This document shows, in pieces, positions 1-7,397 of a stretch of 64,000 nucleotides of DNA. This stretch comes from Allomuricauda ruestringensis DSM 13258 (GTDB lineage Bacteria > Bacteroidota > Bacteroidia > Flavobacteriales > Flavobacteriaceae). The DNA lies in assembly GCF_000224085.1 (NCBI RefSeq), contig NC_015945.1, positions 2,057,501-2,121,500 of the forward strand. Direction: 5' to 3'. Under the pieces are notes generated by a model that had not been told where the DNA came from, made no database searches, and saw only the letters and a program-made list of their open reading frames with translations. Position 1 is the first letter of the stretch. Every line of letters begins with the position of its first letter. The translations under genes were made by a program, and so were the position numbers.

Positions 1-108
1 GCGCTGTTCTTCTATGATCATTCCTTCTCGGAGTTTGCAGTTTCCACGGCATTTCCACAAACAACCATCAATGCGGGCTTTACATTGAGGTACAACTTTG
101 GAAACTAA
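1..108 (+). CDS. C-terminal end of an outer-membrane protein, possibly SprA (partial)
   Basis: An open frame runs from base 1 to a TAA at 106-108 and gives 35 residues ending in TLRYNFGN. The alternating hydrophobic and polar pattern with an aromatic-rich end is that of a closing beta strand of an outer-membrane protein. In flavobacteria sprA, the giant translocon protein of the type IX secretion system, is in my recollection often found directly upstream of gcvH, which fits the next gene here. The identification as SprA rests on position and this short tail only, so it is tentative. The 5' end lies outside the window. Confidence 0.5.
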   Translation, partial: ALFFYDHSFSEFAVSTAFPQTTINAGFTLRYNFGN

Positions 109-152
109 TAAATAAGGTTATCCGATTTTCTTTCATTTTGTCGCAAAGTTTC

Positions 153-184
153 TTTGAAAAGCTTTCCGCAATCTGTTACATTTG
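153..184 (+). promoter_or_regulatory. Bacteroidota-type promoter for gcvH operon
   Basis: TTTG at 153-156, a 20-nt spacer and TACATTTG at 177-184 match the TTG / TAnnTTTG pattern of Bacteroidota sigma-A promoters. Transcription would start near 190, about 20 nt before the gcvH ATG. Confidence 0.65.
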
Positions 185-211
185 TCCATCGACTAATTCA
201 AATATATAGTA

Positions 212-592
212 ATGAACATACCATCAGAATTAAAGTACACAAAAGACCATGAGTGGGTCAAGATAGATGGAGATATCGCAACCGTAGGAATTACGGATTT
301 CGCCCAGAGTGAACTAGGGGATATAGTTTATGTAGAGGTGGAGACTTTGGACGAAACATTGGATAAAGAAGAGGTTTTCGGAACCGTGGAAGCTGTAAAG
401 ACGGTTTCCGATCTGTTTTTGCCGTTAAGTGGTGAGATTGTTGAGTTTAATGAAGCTTTGGAAGATGAGCCCGAAAAAGTAAACTCCGACCCTTATGGCG
501 ATGGTTGGATGGTAAAAATTAAAATAAGCGAGCCCTCCGAGGTGGATGACCTTATGAGTGCCGACGACTACAAGGCATTGATAGGTGCTTAA
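212..592 (+). CDS. gcvH: Glycine cleavage system H protein
   Basis: GcvH carries the lipoyl arm that shuttles the aminomethyl group between the P, T and L proteins of the cytoplasmic glycine cleavage complex. The 126-residue length is normal for the family. The N-terminal KYTKDHEWV block and the lipoylation site EAVKT, with the modified lysine at K63, are both intact. A good promoter lies 30 nt upstream. The downstream VanZ-like gene overlaps its 3' end by 8 nt, so the two are probably co-transcribed. The other gcv genes are not in this window, which is common in Bacteroidota. Confidence 0.97.
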   Translation: MNIPSELKYTKDHEWVKIDGDIATVGITDFAQSELGDIVYVEVETLDETLDKEEVFGTVEAVKTVSDLFLPLSGEIVEFNEALEDEPEKVNSDPYGDGWMVKIKISEPSEVDDLMSADDYKALIGA

Positions 593-992
593 AAAAAATA
601 GATATACCTTATTATTTATAAGCTGGGTGATCGTTATTACGATGCTCAGCTTATTTTCTTTTTCGGACATGAACTTGGATGCAGGAAACCTGAACGTTCC
701 CTATGCCGATAAAATCACCCACTTCATATTTTATATGGTGTTTGGTTTTGTAGGTTGTTTGAGTTTTCGGGAAAGAACTAAAGGAAGTCTTGGATTGAGC
801 AAAACCACAAAAATTGTTGTGGGCTTGGCAATTGTATACGGTATAATTATTGAGGTATTACAGTATATGGTCACAACTGATCGAATGGCCGAAATTGGCG
901 ATTTTTTGGCCAATACATTGGGCGCATTTACAGGAATTGGGCTTATTATGTGGGTTTTTTCCAAGAAAAACCCGTTAAAATGGAAATTTTAA
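585..992 (+). CDS. VanZ-like family membrane protein
   Basis: A 135-residue protein with about four hydrophobic helices and the VanZ-like pattern of a charged DKITHF stretch before a helix and an EVLQ segment in the third quarter (about residues 85-90). VanZ-type proteins are small inner-membrane proteins of unclear biochemical role; the founding member gives low-level teicoplanin resistance. The start is a GTG at 585 that overlaps the end of gcvH by 8 nt. The next in-frame ATG (around 640) would remove most of helix 1, so the GTG start is preferred. It is likely translationally coupled to gcvH. Confidence 0.8.
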   Translation: MLKKNRYTLLFISWVIVITMLSLFSFSDMNLDAGNLNVPYADKITHFIFYMVFGFVGCLSFRERTKGSLGLSKTTKIVVGLAIVYGIIIEVLQYMVTTDRMAEIGDFLANTLGAFTGIGLIMWVFSKKNPLKWKF

Positions 993-1055
993 TTGTTTAT
1001 TTAACCAATTAATAATTAAATTAGCAAACACTAAATTTAGAAAAGGAGAAAAAGG

Positions 1056-1760
1056 ATGGAACCAAAAAAGAACCCGAAAGCAGACGTAGGAAGAAACAGT
1101 GCTCTATATTTTGTTATAGGATTGGCTGCTGTTTTGGCATTGGTCTACGGTGCCATGGAGTGGAAAAAATATGACAAGGTCAGTGATTACGACATTTCGA
1201 TGAATGTTGAGGATCAATTGGACGAAGAAGTACCAATGACCGAGCAGATTAAAACTCCACCGCCACCGCCACCACCTGCTGCCCCCGAAGTAATCGAGGT
1301 TGTAGAAGATGAAGAAGAAGTGGAAGAGACCGTTATCGAGTCTACCGAAACTAGCCAAGAGGAAGAGGTAATCGAAATCGAGGAAGTTGAAGTGGAAGAG
1401 GTGGAAGAAGATATTTCCGTTCCTTTTGCCGTAATTGAGGACGTTCCCGTTTTCCCAGGCTGTGAAAATGCAAGCGATAAAAAAGCATGTTTCCAAGAAA
1501 TGATGCAGAAGCACATCCGTAAAAACTTCCGTTATCCAGAAATAGCCCAAGAAATGGGTGTTCAAGGTAGGGTTAGCGTAATTTTCGTTATCCAGAAAGA
1601 TGGAAGTATCGGTAACATTAGAATGCGCGGACCTGATAAAAACTTGGAAGCCGAGGCAATGAGAATTATCCAAAAACTGCCTAAAATGACTCCTGGAAAG
1701 CAAAGAGGTAGACCAGTAAAAGTACCTTTCAGTATTCCAATTACATTTAAGCTACAGTAA
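1056..1760 (+). CDS. Energy transducer TonB
   Basis: TonB couples the proton-motive force, through ExbB/ExbD, to TonB-dependent outer-membrane receptors. The 234-residue protein has one N-terminal transmembrane helix (about residues 16-38), a run of seven prolines (about 68-74), and a long Glu/Val-rich periplasmic spacer. From about residue 130 it has a TonB C-terminal domain with YPEIAQEMGVQG and the closing VPFSIPITFKLQ strand. Two cysteines (FPGCENASDKKACF) open the domain, as in many Bacteroidota TonB proteins. It lies 63 nt after the VanZ-like gene and ends at a strong terminator, so it is probably the last gene of the gcvH operon or has its own weak promoter. Which receptors it serves cannot be told. 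Confidence 0.93.
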   Translation: MEPKKNPKADVGRNSALYFVIGLAAVLALVYGAMEWKKYDKVSDYDISMNVEDQLDEEVPMTEQIKTPPPPPPPAAPEVIEVVEDEEEVEETVIESTETSQEEEVIEIEEVEVEEVEEDISVPFAVIEDVPVFPGCENASDKKACFQEMMQKHIRKNFRYPEIAQEMGVQGRVSVIFVIQKDGSIGNIRMRGPDKNLEAEAMRIIQKLPKMTPGKQRGRPVKVPFSIPITFKLQ

Positions 1761-1770
1761 AATATATATA

Positions 1771-1790
1771 ATTCCTGTCGAGGCAGGAAT
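1771..1790 (+). other. Small inverted repeat after tonB
   Basis: ATTCCTG and CAGGAAT face each other around a 6-nt loop, directly ahead of the stronger terminator hairpin. It may be a degraded intergenic repeat or an extra processing hairpin. Confidence 0.4.
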
Positions 1791-1792
1791 GG

Positions 1793-1826
1793 AAAAAGCC
1801 CGAATGAAATTTCATTCGGGCTTTTT
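1793..1826 (+). terminator. Rho-independent terminator after tonB
   Basis: A perfect 34-nt inverted repeat with A5 on the left and T7 on the right and a GCCCGAATGAAA stem. It closes the gcvH-VanZ-tonB unit. The long open frame that leads into cyoE would begin inside this hairpin, which argues against that longer start. Confidence 0.88.
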
Positions 1827-1867
1827 TTATGGATTTAACTCCAAGAATCATAAAACTTTAGCTTTGG

Positions 1868-1898
1868 TTGCAAAAGATACGTACTGGCGTTATCTTTG
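1868..1898 (+). promoter_or_regulatory. Promoter for the cyoE / cytochrome oxidase cluster
   Basis: TTG at 1868-1870, exactly 20 nt, then TATCTTTG at 1891-1898. Transcription would start near 1905, leaving a leader of only 7-13 nt before the ATG codons at 1912 and 1918. This decides the cyoE start. Confidence 0.75.
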
Positions 1899-1911
1899 CC
1901 AGCCAATAAAG

Positions 1912-2820
1912 ATGTGGATGAAATCTGCCGTAGGTTCCGTAAAAAATAATACCCTTTCCTTATTATTTTCCGATTTTAAGGAGATTACCAAGGCCAAACT
2001 GGCCATTAGTGTGGTTTTCTCTTCCATTGCGGGGTATTTTTTGGGCGCCTACCAGATTGATGTGGTGTCTTTGTTGTTGTTGATGTTCGGGGGCTACTGC
2101 ATGGTAGGGGCATCAAACGCATACAATCAAATCATAGAAAAAGATTTGGACGCTTTAATGAAGCGTACCAAGAACAGACCGATTCCTTCGGGAAGAATGT
2201 CCGTAAAAACTGCGTTGGCCGTTGCTGTGGTTTTAACGGTATTGGGAGTACTGGCTCTTTTTGCACTTAGCCCCAAAACAGCCATGTTCGGTGCCATCTC
2301 CATATTTTTGTACACAAGTGTGTATACGCCATTAAAAACCAAATCGCCACTTTCGGTATTTGTGGGAGCATTTCCAGGAGCGATTCCTTTTATGTTGGGA
2401 TGGGTAGCAGCAACCGATGATTTTGGCATTGAACCAGGGACTTTGTTCATGATTCAGTTTTTTTGGCAGTTCCCACACTTTTGGGCCTTAGGTTGGATGT
2501 TGGATGAAGATTACAAACAAGCAGGGTTTAAAATGTTGCCTACGGGCAAAAAGGATAAGGGTACTGCAATGCAAATCATTCTTTACACCATTTGGATGAT
2601 TGTTATCTCCATAATTCCAGTATTCGGGTTTACGGGAAGATTGCACCTTTCCATTCCAGCAGCCGCAATTGTACTGTTGTCTGGATTGGTCATGTTGTTT
2701 TTTGCCTTCAAATTATACGAAAACAGGGACAATCCATCAGCAAGAAAATTGATGTTGGCCAGTGTCACCTATATATCATTGATTCAAGTAGTGTACGTAA
2801 TAGATAAGTTTATAAACTAA
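1912..2820 (+). CDS. cyoE: Protoheme IX farnesyltransferase (heme O synthase)
   Basis: This UbiA-family membrane prenyltransferase attaches farnesyl to heme b to make heme O, the precursor of heme A for terminal oxidases. From the ATG at 1912 it is 302 residues with about nine transmembrane helices. The first Asp-rich motif NAYNQIIEKDLDALMKRT and the second DEDYKQAG loop, which bind the diphosphate through Mg2+, are intact. The open frame extends upstream to 1789, but that would place the start inside the tonB terminator and upstream of the promoter. The adjacent ATG at 1918 is an alternative. It leads the oxidase assembly cluster; the subunit III gene starts 2 nt after its stop. Confidence 0.95.
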   Translation: MWMKSAVGSVKNNTLSLLFSDFKEITKAKLAISVVFSSIAGYFLGAYQIDVVSLLLLMFGGYCMVGASNAYNQIIEKDLDALMKRTKNRPIPSGRMSVKTALAVAVVLTVLGVLALFALSPKTAMFGAISIFLYTSVYTPLKTKSPLSVFVGAFPGAIPFMLGWVAATDDFGIEPGTLFMIQFFWQFPHFWALGWMLDEDYKQAGFKMLPTGKKDKGTAMQIILYTIWMIVISIIPVFGFTGRLHLSIPAAAIVLLSGLVMLFFAFKLYENRDNPSARKLMLASVTYISLIQVVYVIDKFIN

Positions 2821-2821
2821 A

Positions 2822-3403
2822 ATGGATTTAACCCAAGGAACAGCAGAAGAAAAGAACAGACGGGCAAAAAAAATGATGCTCTGGTTCGGTATTGTGAGTT
2901 TGATTATGGGCTTTGCCGGTTGGACCAGTGCCTACATTGTAAGTAGTAAACGGGAAGATTGGGTAAGTGATTTGGAGCTGCCAAGTGCATTTTTCATCAG
3001 TACCATCATGATTATCTTGAGCAGTATTACCTATTTTGTGGCCAAAAAAGCCGTAGCCAAGAACAATCAAAAGAACGGGACAATATTTTTGCTCATCACA
3101 TTGGTGCTCGGGATAACATTTATATCCTTACAATTTGTAGGATTTTCCCAGATGTTGGAAAACGGCTATTATTTTACTGGCCCCACCAGTAACATAAAAA
3201 TGTCCTATGTGTTTTTGATAGCGGCAGTGCACATTGCCCATGTGGTGGCAGGATTGATATCACTTTTGGTGGTTTTGGTACAACAGCTCAGAAATAAATA
3301 TACCCCGGAGAACATGTTGGGGATGGAATTAGGAGCCACTTTTTGGCATTTTCTGGATTTTATTTGGGTATATCTAATTCTATTTATGTATTTCGTGAAA
3401 TAA
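2822..3403 (+). CDS. Cytochrome c oxidase subunit III family protein (first copy)
   Basis: A 193-residue membrane protein of the heme-copper oxidase subunit III family, with five transmembrane helices. The family hallmarks are the helix containing AAVHIAHVVAG and the C-terminal ATFWHFLDFIWVYLILFMYF. Subunit III stabilises subunit I and affects proton uptake. It follows cyoE with a 1-nt gap, so the two are co-transcribed. A second, larger subunit III lies just downstream. Having two subunit III genes in tandem is usual in this flavobacterial cluster, while the catalytic subunits I and II are elsewhere in the genome. Confidence 0.9.
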   Translation: MDLTQGTAEEKNRRAKKMMLWFGIVSLIMGFAGWTSAYIVSSKREDWVSDLELPSAFFISTIMIILSSITYFVAKKAVAKNNQKNGTIFLLITLVLGITFISLQFVGFSQMLENGYYFTGPTSNIKMSYVFLIAAVHIAHVVAGLISLLVVLVQQLRNKYTPENMLGMELGATFWHFLDFIWVYLILFMYFVK

Positions 3404-3459
3404 ATTTTGATTGGAGCAGTTTTCAATCAAGTTTGTCTTTTACAATACATCAAAAAATG

Positions 3460-3467
3460 TAAATTTG
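3460..3467 (+). promoter_or_regulatory. Possible -7 element before the second subunit III gene
   Basis: TAAATTTG at 3460-3467 fits TAnnTTTG. The nearest TTG upstream (3433-3435) is 24 nt away, a little long. It could give an internal promoter in the oxidase cluster. Confidence 0.4.
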
Positions 3468-3495
3468 TGAAAGTTTTAATAAAACGACCTTTTAT

Positions 3496-4470
3496 ATGGA
3501 TGCAACGGTAAGTACCGGTACAGAAGACAGCGTTTGGGGAGGTGGAAACAAACCCCTCGGCGCTAGCTATGGAAAAATGATGATGTGGTTTTTTATCATG
3601 TCGGATGCCTTGACCTTTTCTGGTTTTTTGGTGGCATACGGTTTCTCAAGATTTAAGTTTATAGAGTTATGGCCAATTGCCGATGAGGTATTTACCCACG
3701 TGCCCTTTTTTCATGGAAATTATCCCATGTACTATGTGGCTTTTATGACCTTTATTTTGATTATGTCTTCCGTGACCATGGTATTGGCTGTGGATGCTGG
3801 TCATAAAATGAAACAGAAAAGTGTTATCTTTTATATGTTCCTTACCATTATCGGTGGTGCCATCTTCGTTGGTTCACAGGCTTGGGAATGGGCAACTTTT
3901 ATAAAGGGTGATTACGGAGCGGTAGAAACAAACTCAGGAAGAATCCTTCAGTTTGTAAATGCCGAAACAGGCGAAAGAGCTGCTTTGGCCGATTTTTCCA
4001 AAACACTTCCAGAGGAAAGGGTGAAACACCAAGCAAGTGAAGGAATTTGGTTTGAAAGCGAAGGCTACAAAACATCCTATTCTTTAAATGAAGTCGTGGA
4101 AGGCTTCAAGGCAACACCAAATATCTTGATCCGTACCGAACAATTGAATGAAGAAGGCGAAAAGACCCTTTTGGATAGAAAAGAATCTTTGGCCAAAATA
4201 TTGGAAGCCAATCAAGTGGTGGAAGGGGCCAACCTTGTCCACAACGAATACGGCCATAGACTGTTTGCTGACTTCTTTTTCTTTATTACAGGGTTCCACG
4301 GATTCCACGTATTTTCGGGTGTAATGATCAACATTATCATATTCTTTAATGTGATTTTGGGCACCTACGAGCGTAGAGGTCATTACGAAATGGTAGAGAA
4401 AGTTGGACTGTACTGGCACTTTGTGGATTTGGTATGGGTATTCGTATTTACATTCTTTTATTTGGTATAA
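3496..4470 (+). CDS. Cytochrome c oxidase subunit III (second copy, with a soluble insertion)
   Basis: A 324-residue subunit III protein. Membrane helices fill residues 25-140 and 255-324. The hallmark FITGFHGFHVFSG helix and the final GLYWHFVDLVWVFVF helix are present, as is the WEW motif near residue 135. Between about residues 145 and 250 lies a hydrophilic, charged segment of roughly 100 residues that ordinary subunit III lacks; it would sit as a soluble loop between two helices. The gene has its own possible promoter and is followed 15 nt later by the subunit IV gene. The role of the insertion is unknown to me. Confidence 0.9.
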   Translation: MDATVSTGTEDSVWGGGNKPLGASYGKMMMWFFIMSDALTFSGFLVAYGFSRFKFIELWPIADEVFTHVPFFHGNYPMYYVAFMTFILIMSSVTMVLAVDAGHKMKQKSVIFYMFLTIIGGAIFVGSQAWEWATFIKGDYGAVETNSGRILQFVNAETGERAALADFSKTLPEERVKHQASEGIWFESEGYKTSYSLNEVVEGFKATPNILIRTEQLNEEGEKTLLDRKESLAKILEANQVVEGANLVHNEYGHRLFADFFFFITGFHGFHVFSGVMINIIIFFNVILGTYERRGHYEMVEKVGLYWHFVDLVWVFVFTFFYLV

Positions 4471-4485
4471 AAACATTGATTATAG

Positions 4486-4869
4486 ATGGCACACGAGCAT
4501 AAACTTGAGATTTTTAGAGGATTATTAAAATTTAAATCGAACACCCAAAAAATTTGGGGAGTACTTATCTTCCTCACAATAGTAACCACTGTTGAAGTTG
4601 CATTGGGTATCGTTAAGCCAAGGTTTTTGACCCACAACTACTTTTTGGGCATGAAATTGCTTAACTGGATCTTCATTATCCTGACCCTGGTAAAGGCCTA
4701 TTACATTGCATGGGACTTTATGCACCTTAGGGACGAAAAAACACCATTAAGAAGGGTAATTGTATGGACCCCCGTATTCCTAATATGTTATTTGATATTC
4801 ATCTTGCTGTTCGAAGCAGATTACATTTATAATGTATACACTGAGGGATTCATAACCTGGGACTTTTAA
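4486..4869 (+). CDS. Cytochrome C oxidase subunit IV family protein
   Basis: A 127-residue protein with three to four hydrophobic helices and the subunit IV-type pattern LVKAYYIAWDFMHLRDE near the middle. In bacterial oxidases this small subunit helps assembly and stability of the complex. It is 15 nt downstream of the second subunit III gene and followed by a terminator, so it closes the structural part of the cluster. Confidence 0.88.
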   Translation: MAHEHKLEIFRGLLKFKSNTQKIWGVLIFLTIVTTVEVALGIVKPRFLTHNYFLGMKLLNWIFIILTLVKAYYIAWDFMHLRDEKTPLRRVIVWTPVFLICYLIFILLFEADYIYNVYTEGFITWDF

Positions 4870-4890
4870 GAAAGTATTTAACAAAATTAA

Positions 4891-4917
4891 AAGACGGTTT
4901 TCCAACCGTCTTTTTTT
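4891..4917 (+). terminator. Rho-independent terminator after the subunit IV gene
   Basis: GACGGTT (4893-4899), loop TTCC, AACCGTC (4904-4910), then T7. It separates the oxidase subunits from the assembly-factor genes that follow. Confidence 0.85.
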
Positions 4918-4924
4918 ATTTTTG
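4917..4924 (+). promoter_or_regulatory. -7 element before the SCO-cluster genes
   Basis: TATTTTTG (4917-4924) fits TAnnTTTG and begins inside the terminator T-tract. There is no clear TTG 20 nt upstream. A start near 4931 would leave a leader of about 9 nt. Confidence 0.45.
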
Positions 4925-4939
4925 TACGGTTGAAACACT

Positions 4940-5572
4940 ATGAAAAAGAAAATCGTATTAGCAGCCCTTTTTGTACTCCCTGTCGTAGTCTACTTGTTTT
5001 TTGCATCGGGGGTAAACAATTTTGGACGTTTGCCAATCCTTACCGAAAAAGTATCCGATGTTTCTCAAATGGATCCCAACGTACAGTTTAAAGGCAAGAT
5101 TACCATTCTCGGTTTTTTGGGAAACAATGTGGGGGCCATGCAAGGAAATGCCTTTAATCTAAATCAAAAGATTTACAAAAGATTTGGGGAGTTCAGCGAC
5201 TTCCAAATGATCATGGTCGTTCCCCAAGGTAATGAAGAGCAAGTGGGGGAGTTGAAGGATGAATTGGGGAAATTGTCCAACGTGGATAAATGGCACTTTG
5301 CCTTTGGTACCGAAGACGAAATCGAAACTTTGTTCGCATCCTTAAAGTCCAATGTGGATTTGGATGCCAATTTAGCGACCCCGAATGTTTTTATAATAGA
5401 TAAGGATTTGAGCCTCAGGGGAAGGGATGATGACGAGGATGAAGGTGTTAAATATGGTTTTGATACTTCTTCCGTTGCAGAACTGAACAATAAAATGGTG
5501 GACGATGTCAAGATTATTTTGGCAGAATACCGTCTGGCCCTAAAAAAGAATAATGCCGACAGGAGCAAATAA
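4940..5572 (+). CDS. Thioredoxin-fold membrane-anchored protein, probable SCO partner
   Basis: A 210-residue protein with an N-terminal signal or anchor helix (residues 4-22) and a soluble domain. The soluble part has a thioredoxin-like beta-alpha pattern: KITILGFLGN, later FQMIMVVPQGNEEQ, then TPNVFIIDKDLSLRGR. The last is the usual strand carrying a cis-Pro-like TPNVFI. No CxxC or CxxxC is present where the catalytic cysteines should be, so it is unlikely to be a redox enzyme or copper donor by itself. Its 3' end overlaps the SCO gene by 20 nt, which suggests coupled translation and a shared role in oxidase assembly. I know no characterised homologue. Confidence 0.7.
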   Translation: MKKKIVLAALFVLPVVVYLFFASGVNNFGRLPILTEKVSDVSQMDPNVQFKGKITILGFLGNNVGAMQGNAFNLNQKIYKRFGEFSDFQMIMVVPQGNEEQVGELKDELGKLSNVDKWHFAFGTEDEIETLFASLKSNVDLDANLATPNVFIIDKDLSLRGRDDDEDEGVKYGFDTSSVAELNNKMVDDVKIILAEYRLALKKNNADRSK

Positions 5573-6296
5573 CAAAAAGAAGTACACGTACATTTGGGTA
5601 TCCGCAATCATTTTGATTTTCGGCATTTTTGCCGTGTACGAGATCACAAAACGCGTAAAAGGAGGAACAGTCGTGGAAAACGACCGTATGAGTGTTCCAC
5701 TCAAAAATACCAAAGTGGGTTTTGTGGTAAACCAGGGAGAAAAACGTAGAGTTCCCGACTTTTCTTTTTACAATCAGGATAGCGTATTAATTACCAACGA
5801 GGATTATTTGGGGAAGGTTTATGTGGTGGAATTTTTCTTCACCACCTGTCCGACAATTTGCCCTGTAATGACCAAGAACTTGGTGGAACTACAGGAAACC
5901 TTTAAAGGGGATGAAGATTTCGGTGTGGCTTCCTTTACCATCAACCCACGGTATGATACACCATCCGTATTGACCAAGTATGCCAAAAAATATGGGATAA
6001 CGGATGAGGATTGGCATCTGATGACAGGTAATCAGGATAAGATCTATCAATTGGCACAAGAAGGATTCTACATCTTTGCCAACGAAGACCAAGATGCCCC
6101 GGGCGGGTTTGAGCATTCCGGTATGTTCGCATTGGTTGATAAAAAAGGATATATTCGTTCGCGTAAAGATGAGTTTGGCAACCCGCTGATCTATTATCGC
6201 GGAACCATTACAGAAGAGCAAGGAGTAAATTCAGACGGGGAAACCCAACAGATTACGATATTAAAAGAGGACATTAAAAAACTATTGGCAGAATGA
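5553..6296 (+). CDS. SCO family protein (Cu-A assembly factor)
   Basis: SCO1/SenC proteins deliver copper to, or keep reduced, the Cu-A site of cytochrome c oxidase subunit II. This 247-residue protein has one N-terminal membrane anchor (about residues 12-30) and a thioredoxin fold. Its copper-binding CPTIC motif is at C99 and C103, and the third ligand is probably H188 in FEHSGMF. The start at 5553 overlaps the preceding gene by 20 nt. The stop overlaps the next gene through ATGA. The placement between oxidase genes and DUF420 matches its expected job. Confidence 0.95.
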   Translation: MPTGANNKKKYTYIWVSAIILIFGIFAVYEITKRVKGGTVVENDRMSVPLKNTKVGFVVNQGEKRRVPDFSFYNQDSVLITNEDYLGKVYVVEFFFTTCPTICPVMTKNLVELQETFKGDEDFGVASFTINPRYDTPSVLTKYAKKYGITDEDWHLMTGNQDKIYQLAQEGFYIFANEDQDAPGGFEHSGMFALVDKKGYIRSRKDEFGNPLIYYRGTITEEQGVNSDGETQQITILKEDIKKLLAE

Positions 6297-6829
6297 CCGA
6301 TGAAATTTCTTTGAAGGAAAAACGGTATAATAGATTGATAACCGTAATTTCCATTGCAATACCTTTAGTGGTTGCCGTATTATTTAGGTATAAGATTCCA
6401 AATGCAAAACCATTATCTTTTTTGCCGCCGATTTATGCGGGAATTAATGGTTTAACCTCAATCTTGCTTATTCTTGCATTTATAGCCATTAAAAATGGCA
6501 GGCAATTGATACACCGTAGGTTGATGACGACCAATATTGTGCTTTCAGCATTGTTTCTGATTATGTATGTAGCCTATCATATGACCTCTGAAACGACTGT
6601 TTTTGGTGGAGAAGGTCCCATTAAATTTGTTTATTACTTTATTTTGATGACGCACATTGTGTTGTCCATATCGGTAATTCCTTTGGTGTTGATCACATAT
6701 TCAAAAGTGTATTTGGACGATTTTGAAAGTCATAGACAATGGGCAAAATATACCTTCCCGATATGGCTATATGTTGCGGTTACCGGAGTTTTGGTCTATG
6801 TGATGATTTCACCCTATTATCAATATTGA
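6293..6829 (+). CDS. DUF420 family membrane protein
   Basis: A 178-residue integral membrane protein with five predicted helices and the DUF420 pattern: HRRLMTTNIVLSALFLIMYV, then a helix with THIVLSI, and HRQWAKYTFPIWLYV near the end. DUF420 proteins, including the Bacillus CtaM/YozB group, are needed for assembly of active cytochrome oxidase. Several conserved histidines at membrane edges could bind metal or heme, as inferred for the family. The ATG at 6293 overlaps the SCO stop by 4 nt. Confidence 0.88.
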   Translation: MTDEISLKEKRYNRLITVISIAIPLVVAVLFRYKIPNAKPLSFLPPIYAGINGLTSILLILAFIAIKNGRQLIHRRLMTTNIVLSALFLIMYVAYHMTSETTVFGGEGPIKFVYYFILMTHIVLSISVIPLVLITYSKVYLDDFESHRQWAKYTFPIWLYVAVTGVLVYVMISPYYQY

Positions 6830-6836
6830 TTTTTCC

Positions 6837-7049
6837 ATGAAAACAAAATTGCTGTTCATTCTACTTGTTATATTGGTTTTTCCAACTGTGTCTGAAGCCC
6901 AATGCGCCATGTGCCGCGCAGTTGTGGAAAGTGAATCTGATGGAAAAACTGCGGAAGCGATCAATAACGGAATTGTTTACCTAATGGCCGTGCCCTATGT
7001 TCTGGTGGCTGGCCTTTTCTACTTTATCTATAGAAAAATGAGAAGCTAA
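6837..7049 (+). CDS. Small CxxC membrane protein of the oxidase cluster
   Basis: A 70-residue protein: a signal peptide (residues 1-21) ending in SEAQ, then CAMC (C23 and C26), a short polar stretch, and one transmembrane helix (about 47-65) with a basic tail. The two cysteines would face the periplasm right after signal cleavage, a layout suited to metal or thiol chemistry. It follows DUF420 by 7 nt and ends the cluster, so a role in oxidase maturation (copper or disulphide handling) is inferred from position only. I do not know a named family for it. Confidence 0.75.
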   Translation: MKTKLLFILLVILVFPTVSEAQCAMCRAVVESESDGKTAEAINNGIVYLMAVPYVLVAGLFYFIYRKMRS

Positions 7050-7150
7050 AATAGCTTTTCAGCTCAAGTTTTACCTTAGACTGTAATATTTAGTGAGTTT
7101 GATTGTCTTATTGATAGACGCTTGCGTAACTCATCAATCATAATCGCTGA

Positions 7151-7342
7151 CCTAAGTTCGACCTGGAACGGTGGCAAGAAATATTTGACACCATAAGAAA
7201 GAACAAACTCCATACTTTTTTAACCGGACTTTCTGTTGCCTCGAGTATCTTTATTTTGGTGATTCTACTTGGGTTTGGCCAAGGAATAGATGATGAAATC
7301 CATCGTTCGGAAAAAAAAGTAAAAAATCTTGTAACAATTTAA
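7151..7342 (+). pseudogene. Broken N-terminal fragment of a MacB-type ABC permease
   Basis: Frame 7157-7342 encodes [13 protein letters not shown], then [11 protein letters not shown], then [10 protein letters not shown]. It matches the start of the intact permease at 8092 (FDRDVWQEIFNTL, NKLRTFLTGFS, IFILVMLLA) at most positions over about 45 residues. The codon where the ATG should be is AAG (7154-7156), preceded by an in-frame TGA (7148-7150). The homology fades after about 50 codons and the frame ends at TAA (7340-7342). It is therefore a relic of a duplicated or replaced permease gene with a lost start and a deleted body. The rest of the 348-nt gap from 7050 to 7397 shows no gene. Confidence 0.8.
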
Positions 7343-7397
7343 CAACTTTACTGTCTTACTTGCAGAGGTAAACGTAAGATAGCTAACATCATCAATC

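Noticed and set aside
1104..1703. 199-codon antisense frame opposite tonB
   Set aside because: It lies wholly within tonB in the other strand, has no start signal and its sequence is the mirror of the Glu/Pro-rich TonB region.
1789..1911. Upstream extension of cyoE to 1789
   Set aside because: It would start inside the tonB terminator and upstream of a clear promoter; the extra residues match no UbiA protein.
7050..7150. Small gene between the CAMC protein and the permease relic
   Set aside because: No open frame of useful length or coding signal was found.
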